A stretch of DNA of 64,000 bases from Tillandsia leiboldiana (GCA_029204045.2 CM055077.1:5767866-5831865), one strand, 5' to 3'. Shown: positions 21,133 through 34,439, counted from the stretch's first letter. Notes: a model not told the origin generated them from the letters alone. Numbers and translations are program-made.

Positions 21133-21473
21133 GTAAGGGGATCGCTGAGTAGATAGATCTCCTGCGAGACCGAGAGAGGATATTAGACAGATATTGTACT
21201 CTTTACTCTGACAGTGGTATTTTTCTTTTATTTTGGGTCTGGCGCTGGCCAGTTGGCTGTATTATTTTGGTGAGCTGGGAGATTATTGTATTTATTACAG
21301 CTTGTACCCTATTTTCAGTCTGAGATTATCATGTTTAGTTCAGCTCTGTATTATGCTCTTGTTGTACATCTTATATCTTAGCAGGTTACCAGCGCTGCGT
21401 GTACACAGGAAACTCCGTGTGCACGGCGAATCTGTAGACGGGCCCGGGTTCTGGTTTAACCCGGGGTGTGACA

Positions 21474-21478
21474 CTGAT
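21474..21478. repeat. Right TSD (CTGAT) of element B
   Basis: CTGAT follows the LTR end TGACA and matches the five bases before the 5' LTR (4737-4741 and 10241-10245). Confidence 0.93.
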
Positions 21479-21788
21479 GTAGTGAGGTTATGTTTTGTAT
21501 CGAGAGACTGTACACCGATGTATTTATTGGAGATACCTCCCTGTTGAGTTCTGATTTTGTATATGAGGATATTGTATGATTATCATTTTGGGAGTTGGAC
21601 ATTATTGTATTATTTTCAGTTGTATAGTGATTGATTTTAGTTATACAGCAGATTTTCATTTATACCTCTGATATCTGTTAGCTATAGTACTTATCTTGCA
21701 GGTAGGACGCTTCGCCTATGCGGGGTTTGGCATAGGTGGCGGATCTGTTGGCGAGCCCGGGTCGCAGTTTCGACCCCGGGGTGTGACA
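21479..21788 (+). mobile_element. LTR-A, right end after the nested element
   Basis: Continues LTR-A after the CTGAT duplication. Its tail (GGCGGATCTGTTGGCGAGCC to CCCGGGGTGTGACA) resembles the tail of the family B LTRs. It ends in CA and is followed by TSD ATGTG. Confidence 0.9.
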
Positions 21789-21793
21789 ATGTG
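21789..21793. repeat. Right TSD (ATGTG) of LTR-A
   Basis: Matches 1586-1590. Removing 1591-21793 rejoins the copia-1 codons 'EASYV' and 'LRVKV' in frame. Confidence 0.93.
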
Positions 21794-22655
21794 CTCAGAG
21801 TGAAGGTCATCAGATATCGCTTTAGGAGACTTCTTAATTTGTCTCAAGAATTCTATTTTAAAAAAATTCTAGAGTGGTTTAGGATATATCATAGTAAATC
21901 CGTTGATACTCCATTGGAGAAGAATTACACTCTGAATCTTGATCAATGCCCTAAAACGGATAAAGAAAAAAAACAAATGAGTAGGGTCCCTTATGCGAGT
22001 GCAATTGCAGCTTGATGTAGCTATGATGTGTACTCGTCCTGACATATGCTTCGCTGTTGGCTTGGTACATCGTTACCAAAGCAACCCTAGACCTGCTCAT
22101 TGGCAAGTGGTCAAGAGGATTCTTCGATACTTAAAGGAAACTAATGATCTCGTTTTATGCTTTCAAGCTAGGGACTTGAGATTGAAAGGATATAATGATG
22201 TTGATTGGGGCGGTGATAAAGATGAGAGCTGGTCCACTTCAGGCTATGTGTTTATGCTTGGAGGTGGGACAATTTTTTGGTGCAGTAAAAAGTAGAGCTG
22301 TATTGCCTTGTCTACCATGGAAGCGGAGTACGTTGCCTATTCAGCAGCCGTTCAGGAGGCTGTTTGGTTGAGAAGATTTCTCCAGCACCTCGACTTTATG
22401 CCTCGAGCAGATAAACCTGTTGAGATGTTCTCTGACAGCATGACTATTTTGGAGTATATGAAAGACTCCAAGTATTATGGTAGAACCAAGTATATAGATA
22501 TTCGTTTTCACTACATTCGAGAGATGGTCAGACTAGGTGAGATCACTCTTCGACATATCTCCACCACTAGGATGGTGGCTGATCCGTTGACCAAGCCGAT
22601 AGCTAGGAATATGTTCTTGTCCCATGTTAGGAGTTTGAGTCTTCCCTGGTTTTGA
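21794..22655 (+). pseudogene. Ty1/copia reverse transcriptase end and RNase H (copia-1, right part)
   Basis: Continues the RT begun at 1188: 'LRVKVIRYR...LSQEFYFKKIL', 'MCTRPDICFAVG', 'HWQVVKRILRYLK', then RNase H motifs 'YNDVDWGG', 'STSGYVF', 'STMEAEYVA' and the terminal 'DPLTKPI'. A frameshift with a short deletion lies near 22000-22015 (between 'YASAI' and 'MMCTRPD') and an in-frame TAG near 22293 after 'WCSKK' (Gln expected). The reading frame ends normally at 22655. Dead Ty1/copia element. Confidence 0.9.
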
Positions 22656-23698
22656 TGTATGGGCATTATTGATACTTTTATACCATACTCTTTTCTTAAT
22701 GAAAAAATATTTTTCTTTTATATGATTTTGTAATTGATACTAGTAGGCACATATTACGATAAGTCACCAAGCTCAGGTCAGCCCACTCACACGGGTGATC
22801 GCCCTGGCACCTAAGTAATGAGCAGGAAGAGACTAAATAATCATATTAAACTTTGATAGTTGTAATATGATTGCTTTGTTCATATACGTTATGAATAAAG
22901 TGTTGATATAATTTGAAAATCACCTTAATTAGTTTAAGATGAGACTCTTAAGAGTCGGATATGAGAATTCTTTTGTGAAATTTCATATTGAGCTTGTATA
23001 GCAATCGAATCTAAATACTTTGATTAGAGAGATGATCTGAGTTGTTTAGTGGTTAGATACCTTAGTGGTGTCTAGAACAAGATTCGTATGGCGTTTTAGA
23101 ACGTGACGCACCCCATTAGATGGGAGCTCCGTCATAGCATACATGTCAAACTGTATGTGCTTGTCGACCAGTTAGTAAAGCAACATATATTCTTCCCTTT
23201 ATGTCACTGTGTGAGAACTAACCTTTTTATGCCATCGACTTAGAACTACATTATGAAGTAGAGGTCCAATGTAACTAACTTAGTGTGTATCTCACGGTCA
23301 TGAGAAAATACGATCTCACGGAGCATGTCTAATAAAGTGTTTGGATCGATACAGATTAATGTGAGGGACTGATGAAGAAGTTTCGATAGCACACTATGTA
23401 AGTCTTGTGACTCATTGCCCGGACGGTTATCTCGGTTATGTTACTTGAGATAATCATGAACACAAGAGATGTTGTAGGGTCAAGCCTTGTGACTACAGGA
23501 GGGAATTTGTAATGCTTGATCCGGTATGTGTTGAAACGTACAGACGATTTTAGTCAGTGATGTACTATGTTAGTTGGGTGGTGACTTAATATGACACTCC
23601 TGCATTGTATTTTTTTCGTCATGTCGTATGCTCTATTACCCATATAAAGAGTAGAATGTATATGAGAGAAAATTGACCAATGTGGTCAAGTAGGAGAT
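22656..23698 (+). mobile_element. copia-1 3' untranslated region with polypurine tract
   Basis: About 1 kb without a credible gene between the RNase H stop and the 3' LTR. It ends with the purine stretch AAGTAGGAGAT (23688-23698) directly before TGTTGCC, the usual copia polypurine tract arrangement. Confidence 0.75.
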
Positions 23699-24380
23699 TG
23701 TTGCCATGTGGTGTGTCCACATTGGTGAATTCTAATTTAACCCAATTCACATAAGATGTGGATTAGAATTTATCCTTTTATATTAGGGATAAAATCGAAA
23801 TTTATCCTTATATGTTAAAGATATGGTTAGGATGTGAGAAACAAAATATCTTAAGTGGTCCTAATAATCTATATATAAAACTCCTTCCTCTATGTTTTGG
23901 ATACAAGAAATAATGTAAGTAAAGAAAAAAGAGATTTTTTTTTTATTATTTTCTCTCTACGTTCTCTATGGGTTTCCACCTACGTTCCCGGGGGTTTTGG
24001 AGTGTGGATATAGAACAGAATTCTGATAGCCCTCTTCGCATCCGATCTAATCTGCGAATCTCAATTCGATCCGCGCATCCTATCCGATCTGTGCATCCGA
24101 TCCGCAAGATGTGGAAGATATGTGAAAGATCTAAAATCATCAAGACAAGGACCATCCAAGAAGGCTGATAAAACAAACAACCCGATCCGATTTCGATTTA
24201 TGGATACGTTGGTTATCCAGTCTGTAAGTTACTGCTGCCCTCTAATTCCAACACGATCGATTAGACTCGAATTGCCAATCTGACTGATTGGATTGTTTTG
24301 CGAGAATTAAAAACCCGATTCCAATCAATCGAATTTCCAATCTGACCAATCGGTTTGTTCGCGGAGGAAGGACCCTAACA
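23699..24380 (+). mobile_element. 3' LTR of copia-1
   Basis: From TGTTGCCATGTGG after the polypurine tract to ACCCTAACA, 682 bp. It contains a short-period GATCCG-rich stretch (24040-24110). The 5' LTR lies off the window to the left, so LTR identity and TSD cannot be checked; the right end is set by CA and the pattern break. Confidence 0.75.
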
Positions 24381-24783
24381 CCATGTTGTATCAAGCTCTA
24401 CTTAGACTAAATGAAAATTGTTTAGAACTTTTACTCTGCTTGGATTATTTTTGGATCCTTTAGAATTCTAAAAAGTTAATGTTGTATATGCTATACTTGT
24501 AGATATGTCTATTATCCAATTGCCATGCCCATGCCCCATGAAGCACAGAAAAGAACAAAATCAATATATCATGCTTAGAGCGTTCATCGAAGGCTCCTCA
24601 ATGAGTCTTGCAGATCTTAACCATCAAACCACATTAAATTTGCTTTAAGATTTGCATAAATTATTATTCAATGATTCATATATATCGGTTATCATCACTG
24701 GGGTGCTTCTAATAAAGTGTTATTCACCTGACTGACCTAGTTTCTTGCATCTTTGAACTTTCTGGATGGCTGGATTGATGTTC
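24381..24783. other. Intergenic DNA, no feature recognised
   Basis: About 400 bp between copia-1 and copia-2 with no ORF of note, no RNA gene and no clear repeat family. Its last bases ATGTTC are the copia-2 target site. Confidence 0.6.
24778..24783. repeat. Left TSD (ATGTTC) of copia-2
   Basis: ATGTTC precedes TGTTGGG and recurs at 30695-30700 after the 3' LTR end. The duplication is 5 or 6 bp, depending on where the LTR end is placed. Confidence 0.85.
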
Positions 24784-25341
24784 TGTTGGGTTTTATTTGG
24801 ATTTGGTGATTTTAAACTTGTGGTTTGGCCTTTGGATCTTTTTCTTAGCCAACCTTGGGAAGTGGCATCTTGGGCTACCTAAGAGCCTTCCTTGGGAAGG
24901 AGCTTGTGGGCTGCCCAAGAGAGACTTTGTCCCCTGGTGAGTTAATGTGCTCTCTCACTTTGGACTCTTTATATAGAGAGCAAGAGAGCTTGGTTAAGGA
25001 CAAGCTACAATTTTCTCCTCTCTAATTTACAGAGAAGTACACTGAGATTTACATTGCAATTTTCCTCTTTGAGTTTCTATTTTGCTGGATCTCTGAAAGA
25101 CGTTGGGTTCGCTATGCACCATCCCGGAGTCGTTGTCGACGGGGTGGACAGTGGTCGTTGTATCGCTAGGGGTGATTGCCGGAGCCTCGCACGTGGAGGG
25201 GCAATCTCGCTTCTAGGACAGTGCTCACGCACGCCTCGACATTCACAGGCTTCATCTAAACTTTGTTTTATAGTATTTTGAGTTTAAATTAAGTTTAAAT
25301 TATTTAAAAGAATTAATTTGAAAAGATAAATTTTTTTAACA
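24784..25341 (+). mobile_element. 5' LTR of copia-2
   Basis: 558 bp from TGTTGGGTTTTATTTGG to a TTTTTTTAACA end, matching the LTR at 30147-30694 with scattered substitutions and small indels (for example an extra 9 bp near 25088). It contains TATATAGAG (about 24971) as a promoter candidate and a GC-richer block (25100-25250). The short ORF inside it has no support. Confidence 0.9.
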
Positions 25342-26075
25342 TTCTAGAAGCGAGATTTAATTTAATTTATCTTTTCATATATATTTTTAACGTACTGTGA
25401 GTATACTCAGTGATTAAGATAAATATTTAATTAGTTTATTTAAATAATTAGTTGACCATATATTCTCTGTTAGTATTTAAAATTGTTAGTATACTGTTAC
25501 GTGATTAGTATACTTCATAAAATTATTTTGTTATACTATACTGTTAACTAAATTAGTGTTCGTACTTCGTACTTTGCACTAATAGTATAGTTGTGTTATT
25601 TACACTGTTATATGTCATCTCTATGATACATCTATATATTGTTAGTACTATTAGTCTAATAGTGTCCGTACTATGAACTAGTTATTTATTTAATTAGTCT
25701 AGTACTGTTAGAACAATATTGTGTTAATTAATCTACACAGTTATTTACATTCAACTCTGTCGTACTTACTGTATTGATATTGTTAAGCATGCTATTTATT
25801 TAAACTGTGAACACTGTTCCGAATCACTTTATTAAACTGTCAGTACTGTTGTTTAATTAATAATATTGTGTTAGTATAACTTATCAATCTACACTGTTTA
25901 ATATTTGATTCTTCTGAAACTGAGTACAGTTGATTAATTATTAACATAGTTGTAATAGTATAATCATTGTTGATTAAATTTTTTATCTGTCAACCTAGAT
26001 TAACTGTTAACTATTTTACACTTTAAACAATTTTGTGACATTATTTTAGATTATTGATTAAACAGATTCTGATTA
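25342..26075 (+). mobile_element. copia-2 5' untranslated leader
   Basis: About 730 bp of AT-rich sequence between the 5' LTR and the gag ATG. It is full of short degenerate ACTGTTA/TAGTACT motifs and has no credible ORF. I could not identify a clear primer binding site after the LTR. Confidence 0.6.
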
Positions 26076-29000
26076 ATGGATGATTCGTATTCGGCAAAGC
26101 CGTTTACTTTTGATGGTCGTAATTTTAGAAGGTGACAGAATCAAATGCGATTATGACTCACCACGCTGGGACTTGTTTCTGCCATCTCAGATCCTGTTGA
26201 GAATAGTAATGAAACTGCACCTGATGGTGCTATTCAGTATGTGACAAATCGCCCCTAGACTCGCAGCCAGTCTCAGAGTGCTCCTACTCCTCCTGCTGTT
26301 GCACCTCTACCTATACATGTGCCTCCTACTGATCCTACTATGATTAATTATCATTGTCTAAACCGGATCCTTAGCACCCTATCTGATAAGCTTTATGATA
26401 CTTACTGTAGTATTCAGACTGCTAAAGAACTCTGGATTTTCTTAGAACAGAAGTATGGCCAGATTGATCATACTAAGAAGAGATACCAAGCTTAAGATTT
26501 GCTTAAGTTTAAATTGGTAGATAGTAAACCAATGTCTGGCCAACTTCAGAATTTTGAGTACATTATTGAGCAGCTTAGATCCAGTGGTGTAGATCTAGAT
26601 GAGAGTTTCTTAGTTGCCACTCTGATAGACAAGTTGCCTCCTTCCTGGTCTAGCCACGCCAATGATCTGAACCACAATCTAAGAGAACTTTCCCTGAATT
26701 TTGTCACAAGATCTCTTAGGATAAAAGAAACCAACCGAGCTAGGGATAAGAAGCCTAGCGAGCCTTCTACCCAAGCCAACCTATTAGAGAACCCGAAACC
26801 TAAGGGTAGAAAGTTCCAACCCTGTAGGAGGAACTTGATTAGTGCTTCTCTTTTAGTTCAGCAAGGATTTAAGTTTGTTTTTGAATGTAATAGGGTAGTA
26901 ATTACTAAAGGTGTGAACTTTATTAGGAAAGAATTTTTGAGTGATGGATTATTTAAGCTTTCTATGATGACTTCTACTATTAATGAAAGTATTATTTTGA
27001 ACGTTGTTTCATCTGATGTTTGGCATGGAAGATTGGGGCATGTGAATTTTAATACTATTAAGAGATTGATGAATTTTGATTTAATTCCTAAATCTGTTTC
27101 TAATGATCATAAATGTGAAATATGTGTGCAAGCTAAGGAACCTAGGAAACCATTTAGATCTGTAGATAGAGATTCTGATCTGTTAGAACTTATACATAGT
27201 GATGTTTGTGATGGATGTAGACCCAGTTGGGGTGGAAGCAAATATTTTGTAACATTCATTGATGATCATTCAAAATATTGTTATATTTATCTGATTAAGA
27301 ATAAAGATGGAGTTTTGAATAAATTTAAGATTTATAAAGCTGAGGTTGAAAATTAATTGGATAAGAAAATTAAGATTTTAAGATCTGATCGAGGAGGTGA
27401 ATATACATCGAATGAGATGACTGTTTTCTGTCAAGAATTTGGAATTATATATCAAGTGACTGCACCTTATACACCTCAATCTAATGGAGTAGCTTAAAGG
27501 AAAAATAGAACTTTGATGGATATGGTAAATTCAATGATTATTAGTTCTGGTGCACCCGAGAACTTGTGGGGTGAAGCTTTGATGATTGTTTGTATAATTC
27601 TTAATAGGATTCCCCACAAGAGTTCTTATGTATCTCCTTATGAAATTTGGAAGGGAAGGAAACCTAATCTGAATTATTTTAATGTGTGGGGGTGCCTAGC
27701 TAAAGTTAAGATTCCTGAAAATAAAAAGAGAAAGATTGGTCCTAAAACTGTGGATACTGTTTTCTTAGGCTATGCAGATGGTAGTAATGCTAATAGATTC
27801 TTGGTGGTAAATTCTGAGGTTAATGAGATTTCTAACAATACAATTATTGAAACTAGAGATGCAGTATACTTTAAGGATATATTTCCTTTTAGAACTAGAG
27901 TAGATAGACCTGTTCCTGTTGAAACTAAAAGTGGATCTAGTAGACCCAGCACTAGTGAACCTATAGAAGAGTCTGAACCTAGGAGAAGTAAGCGTCCTAA
28001 GATTGAGAAGACTTTTGGTGATGATTTCTGTGTCCTTCTTGTAGAAGATACCCCTTCTACCTTTGACCAAACTATGACTTCTGTAGATGCATCATTTTGG
28101 AAAGAAGCTGTTAAGTTGGAGATGCAATCTATTCTACAGAATCATACTTGGGAGTTATCTGATTTACCTGTAGGTTGTAAGCCTGTAGGATGTAGATGGA
28201 TCTTTAAGAAGAAATTAAAACCAGATGGGTCTGTAGATAAGTATAAGGCTAGACTTGTAGCTCAGGGTTTTTCCCAGAAGCCTGGTGTAGATTATTTTGA
28301 TGTCTATGCTCCTGTAGCTAGGATTACTTCTATTAGGATTCTGCTAGCTTTAGCCTCTGTCCATAATTTGATTATTCATCAGATGGATGTTAAGACTGAT
28401 TTTCTAAATGGTGATTTAGAGAAAGAGATTTATATGAAGCAACCTGAGGGATTTATTGTTGCTGGACATGAAAACAAAGTTTGCAAGTTGACAAAATCTT
28501 TATATGGACTTAAACAAGCTCCTAAACAATGGCATTTGAAATTTGACTCTTTAGTTGTGAAAGTTGGTTTTCATGTGAACATGTCTGATGAATGTGTGTA
28601 CTCTAAGGAATACAATGGACAGATAGTAATCCTATGTTTGTATGTTGATGATATTTTGATCGTTGGAACAAATATGGATGTGATAATGGATGTTAAGAAA
28701 TTACTTAATAATAACTTTAATATGAAGGATCTTGGGCAAGCTGATGTGATTCTGAATATGAAGATCATAAGAAAATCAAATGAAACTATTATGAGCCAAT
28801 CTCACTGCAGTGAACAAGTGTTAAAGAAATTTGGATATTTTGATTCTAAGATTGTTGTAACACCTTATGATCCTAGTGTACATCTTAAGAAGAATAAAGG
28901 TGATCCTATAGGACAGAATAGATATGCTCAGATTATAGGATCTCTAGGTTATCTTGTAGATTACACTAGACCTGATTTAGCCTATGCTGTGAACAGATTG

Positions 29001-29591
29001 AGAAGATATACCCATAACCCAAATAGAGAACATTGGAATGCCTTAGAAAGAGTTTTGAGATATCTGAAAGGCACTGTATCTTATGGATTGCATTTTTAGA
29101 GATTCCCTGATGTATTAGAAGGATTTAGTGATGCTAACTGGATAAGTGATACAGCTGATGTGAAGTCAACCACTGGATTTGTTTTTCTCCTTGGTGGAGC
29201 AGCTGTTTCTTGGAAGTCATCGAAACAATCATTGATAGCTAGAAGTACAATGGAATCTAAAATGATAGCCTTAGATACCACTGTAGCAGAGGCTAAGTGG
29301 ATTAGAGAATTTCTGTATGACTTGCCACTGATGGAGCGACCTTTGGCGCCAGTGTGTATACATTGTGATTGTAAATCTGCTATTGACAAGTGTGCTCAAG
29401 AAAATGTGGAAACAAAGATGAATAGATTTATGAAAGTAAGACAAAAGTATATTCGGCAGAATATTAAGGAAAATATAATTGCATTGAAATTTGTGAGATC
29501 TGCAAAGAACTTAGCTGATCAGCTTACTAAAGGTTTGTCTAGGACAGTGATCCTAGAATCGTCGAGGGGGATGGGGCTTAACCCACAATAG
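26076..29591 (+). pseudogene. Gag-Pol polyprotein of copia-2 (Ty1/copia), six in-frame stops and an internal deletion
   Basis: One frame from ATG 26076 to TAG 29591 encodes: a UBN2-type Gag ('KPFTFDGRNFRR', 'TAKELWIFLEQKYG', 'LIDKLPPSW'); integrase with HHCC finger ('WHGRLGHVNF...CEIC', about 27021-27130) and core ('HSDVCD', 'LRSDRGGEY', 'TPQSNGVA'); RT ('HQMDVKT', 'SLYGLKQAP', 'YVDDIL' about 28640); and RNase H ('GFSDANW', 'STMESKM', 'LADQLTKGL'). There are no frameshifts. Stops lie near 26130, 26257 and 26493, then at 27354, 27495 and 29097. The stop at 27495-27497 replaces the Glu of 'GVAER', the third catalytic residue of integrase. The Gag zinc knuckle and the aspartic protease are missing: Gag text runs straight into the pre-integrase segment ('NLISASLLVQQGF') near 26825, an in-frame deletion. 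The element cannot be autonomous. Confidence 0.92.
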
Positions 29592-30146
29592 AAACTACCG
29601 GCGACGGCAACCCAACCTCTTGGAGGTTCAATGGGTAGAAACAAGTCGAATTGGTAGTTATGCGGAGCACTGCTTTTATATACTCATCCCTATGGCGACA
29701 GTGCTCATTAATGCAAGTGGTTAGTAAGGGTTCTTACCCTGAATGGTTCCAAGACCCTTGAGGCAGGGTGTGACCTTGCAGGCACCCTTATCAGGACCTA
29801 CTATATGTGTGTAGTCGTGAGGCCGCGACTGTGGGAAGATGGCGGTTCCCTAAAAACACACATGAATCGATATGAGCGCATGGCCATAAAAGCGCTAACC
29901 CGCATAGAACCTAAATGGCTGTACCATGTGTACTGTTTGTGGAAATCCGATTCACCGGCCTTGGTTCAAGGCGAAGTCCACCATTGTGCCCTCAGATGTA
30001 CATAGACCTGTACTAAGTGAAGGTTCAAACCCGAAAGGTACCTTCGCCGAATACGTGGTATAAGGGATCCAGCATCTGTTTTAGTTTTGTATTTCTTTTA
30101 CTTTATTTTGTATTTCATTTTAACAAGTTTTAAATCATATGGGGAT
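29592..30146 (+). mobile_element. copia-2 3' untranslated region and polypurine tract
   Basis: About 550 bp without a supported gene, ending in CATATGGGGAT immediately before the 3' LTR. The small ORFs inside it are not convincing. Confidence 0.7.
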
Positions 30147-30694
30147 TATTGGGTTTTATTTGGATTTGGTGATTTTAAACTTGTGTTTTGGCCTTTGGAT
30201 CTTTTTCTTAGCCAACCTTGGGAAGTGGCATCTTGGGCTACCCAAGAACCTTCCTTGGGAAGGAGCTTGTGAGCTGCCCAAGAGAGACTTTGTCCCCTGG
30301 TGAGTTAATGTGCTCTCTCACTTTGGACTCTTTATATAGAGAGCAAGAGAGCTTGGTTAAGGACAAGCTACAATTTTCTCCTCTCTAATTTACAGAGAAG
30401 TACACTGAGATTTACATTTCAATTTTCTTCTTTGAGTTTCTATTTTGCTGGAGACGTTGGGTTCGCTACGCACCATCCCAGAATCGTTGCCGACGGGGTG
30501 GACAGTGGTCGTTGTATCGCTAGGGGTGATTGCCGGAGCCTCGCACGTGGAGGAGCAATCTCGCTTCTAGGACAGTGCTCACGCGCGCCTCGACATTCAC
30601 AGGTTTCATCTAAATTTTATTTTATAGTATTTTAAATTTAAATTAAATTTAAATTATTTAAAAAAATTAATTTGAAAAGATAAATTTTTTCACA
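30147..30694 (+). mobile_element. 3' LTR of copia-2
   Basis: 548 bp, beginning TATTGGGTTTTATTTGG (second base changed from the TG of the 5' copy) and ending TTTTTTCACA, followed by ATGTTC. LTR divergence and six stop codons indicate an older insertion than element B or the Sirevirus-like element. Confidence 0.9.

Positions 30695-31544
<850 letters not shown>

Positions 31545-31637
<93 letters not shown>
31545..31637. repeat. (TA)n microsatellite, about 93 bp
   Basis: Pure TA repeat on the right of family I copy 1. Confidence 0.97.
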
Positions 31638-31640
<3 letters not shown>

Positions 31641-33040
31641 GATTAAATGCACCATAGGTCCCTAACTTTTACCCCTTTATTTTTATTTTGGTCGCTAACA
31701 TTTTTTAGATATTTGTTAATTCTATAATCCAAAGCGATTGTAATCTCTACAACCCGGGTCGTAGATCGAGTTTACCAATCTGTTTTTGTATCTTAATTAT
31801 AAAAAAAAGAAAAAAAAGAAAAAAAAAGTTGATAATGTAAATAAAAAAATAGAGGTTTTTGGATGAGTAACGATGTAGGATTACAACCCAAAATGGGCTG
31901 TAGATTTAGGATTGCATTTTTTTCTTTTCATTATTAGGTTTCTAATCTTTATATTTCATTGCTACTTTACTAAATTTTTCAAAGAATTTGGTGGTGTATT
32001 TGGCTTAATAACGTCAATATGTTTCGAAAATAGAGATAGCAGATGCTTCGAGTCAGGTTGAGGTTGTCGTCGGCGCAGAGAACAACTTCGAGGGATAATA
32101 AGTGCAGAGAATGACACTGAGTGAGGTAAGTTGGGCTCGACGCAATGGGAGAAGGGTAGGGCTCGGATTGAATAAAGGAAAATATTACTGGTATATTTCA
32201 AAAAAAATATACCTCTTATATTTTACCTATTTTAGAATGAAATAAATTTTATTAATTATTTCGAAATAATCAGTAAAGTATACTCTATTTTTGAATGGAT
32301 GAAATGTACATCATACACCTCTTTATACATCTCTTTTAAAAAAAAAAAAAGGAAAAAGGAAGACTAGGAAATAAAAATAAAAATTTGGTAAAGGCTGGTG
32401 ACCACTAGTGCAATTAACACAACATTTTGTTTTAAAAAAAAAGAAAAATCTTTTTAAGGCTTTATTTAAAACTAGTGTGGGCATCTTCCTGATGCGGGGA
32501 TAAAAAATTTTACTAAAAATTTACATATTAAATAAATAAATAAATATAAATATAAAAAAGAAATAGAATGATATAATTATATTTGATTAGATTTAATAAT
32601 ATGAAAAAAATATTAAAAATTTAATAAAATTACAACTCAATGAAAAATAATGAAAGAAATAAAAAAAATAAAGAAAAAAATGATAAGAGAAAAATTTTAT
32701 TACAAGAAAAAATATTTTAAATATTGCGAGAAAAAAATAACAAATAATAAAAAACACTAAAAATGCTCAAATTCGCATACCAAAAAATAAATGAAGCCAA
32801 ATTATAAGTGTCGAATGGACGTATCGAATCAAAATAAAATTTAAAATTAATATTTTGATAAACTGATTTAGTTTTTTTTCTAATTTTTTTAATTTGCGAA
32901 ACCAAAAAAATTTGAAATCTGAAATCTGGCATCGATTTATGTAATTTTTACCTTTTAGTTTTTAAGCCGGTTATTGAGAAAGTTTCATTGCGTGCATAGT
33001 ATTTAGAGTTTAAAGAAAGAAAGGTAACAACTCAATAAAG
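31638..33040. other. AT-rich intergenic DNA, no gene recognised
   Basis: About 1.4 kb. It begins with ATTAAATGCACCATAGGTCC followed by CCTAACTTTTACCCC, a wording common in degenerate plant repeats, but no boundaries can be set. The rest is A/T-rich with simple A-runs and no supported ORF. Confidence 0.5.
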
Positions 33041-33546
33041 AAAAAGATGCGAAAAAATATAATAGCCCAAGGAAGAGGAAGAGATGGTGGTTTGATTCAA
33101 ACAAAGAAAGAAAGGTGAAGAGACAATGATTCGGTTCAAACAAATAAAGATATGTGAAGAGACGATGATTCGGTTCAAGCAAAGATAGGAAGGCGAAGAA
33201 GCAGTGGTTCGATTCAAATAAAGAAAGATGAAAGCATATGTAGCAGTTGGTCCGATTCGGCCGAATGCAGCAGGTGTGATCCGATTCGATTCAAATAAAA
33301 AAATATGCAAATATGGTTCATTTGGATAACTCGGTTCGATTCAAGCAAAGAAAAAAAAAAAGAAGCATTAGTTGTAATCTGATTCGGTTCAAGTAAAAAA
33401 GAAAAAAATATGTGGAAGATCTAAGCCGGTTCAGTGTGTAATCCGATTCTATTCAAGCAAAGAAAGAAAAAAATATATGTTCAATGTGTAATCCGATTCG
33501 GTTTAATCAAACAAAGAAAAAAACACACAACAAGTGATTCTATTCA

Positions 33547-33591
<45 letters not shown>

Positions 33592-33690
33592 AAGAGAGAG
33601 ATAGAGAACTTGAGAAGGTTCAATAAAGATAGAAAAAAAAATGTGCAGAGAACTTAAGCCGATTCATAATTCTAAATAAATAAAAAATTG
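33041..33690. repeat. Degenerate tandem repeat with GATTCGGTTCAA units
   Basis: At least ten diverged units built on (C/T)GATTCGGTTCAAGCAAAGAAAG, spaced about 45-70 bp, with A-rich spacers and repeated GTGTAATCCGATTC. A 40-base poly-A (33550-33589) and (GA)n lie near its end. No protein coding is supported on either strand. Confidence 0.75.
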
Positions 33691-34400
33691 CCGAGCGACA
33701 AAAATTAGAGAAAATAATATATAGATAGATATAAATTGCGGGGAGCTTGTTTTATATGTGGTGAGCAAGTGCAATGAAAAAACATTGAACATATTTTTTC
33801 TGATCTTTCCGAAAAATAAAAAAAAAAATTCGTGTTTAATTCTGTTTTGCCTAGTAGTATTAGATGGTCTTTAATATCAAACGGGGTCCTTAACACAACC
33901 AACTAACTAATAGTTTAGTAAATAAACAAATCAGAATTTAGATTAAAAATAAAATAACTTGTGTTCACCTAAATGGAGAGAACAAGTGAACTGATGCTGC
34001 AGCAGCAGAAGCAGAAGCAGAAGCAGAAGCATAAGCAGAAGCAGACTCAAGAGCTTTACAGTAAATACCAGAAAACTACCAATCAGATACTGCTGCAGAT
34101 ACAGAGCCCTTCATTGTACCAACTCCCTCTCTCCACCGTCCGATCCCAATCCTAAGGATGCCCACCTCTGGCGTCCACGTCCGCAATCGTAGCACGAACG
34201 GGTCGTTCACTGAGACAGCTTCTGCCACCACCAATTCTCCAAGAAGTGTTTCCTACGGGATAATGTAAAAGTTTTATTAGATCACTAGTTCTCCAGTTTT
34301 TTACTTTTTTTTAAATCTTTGATCTCAATCATTTAAGTTTGGAACAATTAAAAATATATCATATAAAATTTGAATATTATATATTTATTCCTCCAAATTT
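33691..34400. other. AT-rich region with a short CAGAAG repeat, function unknown
   Basis: A run of AGCAGAAGCAGAAGC units (about 33994-34050) gives a 60-aa Gln/Lys-rich ORF (33973-34155) that looks like repeat translation. The GC-richer stretch 34100-34260 might be a gene remnant, but I recognise no family. Confidence 0.4.
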
Positions 34401-34402
34401 TA

Positions 34403-34438
<36 letters not shown>

Positions 34439-34439
34439 C

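Larger units (their letters stand above)
18427..21473 (+). mobile_element. 3' LTR of Tekay-like element B
   Basis: TGTGATGATCC to GGGGTGTGACA, 3047 bp, followed by TSD CTGAT at 21474-21478. It lies outside the duplicated region and is the cleanest family B copy to use as reference. It carries the G-box module array, TATA box, 13-bp tandem array (about 19990-20045), splice-like signals and the 42-nt candidate exon. Confidence 0.94.

Noticed and set aside
33973..34155. 60-aa Gln/Lys-rich ORF
   Set aside because: It is a CAGAAG repeat translation without a recognisable gene context.
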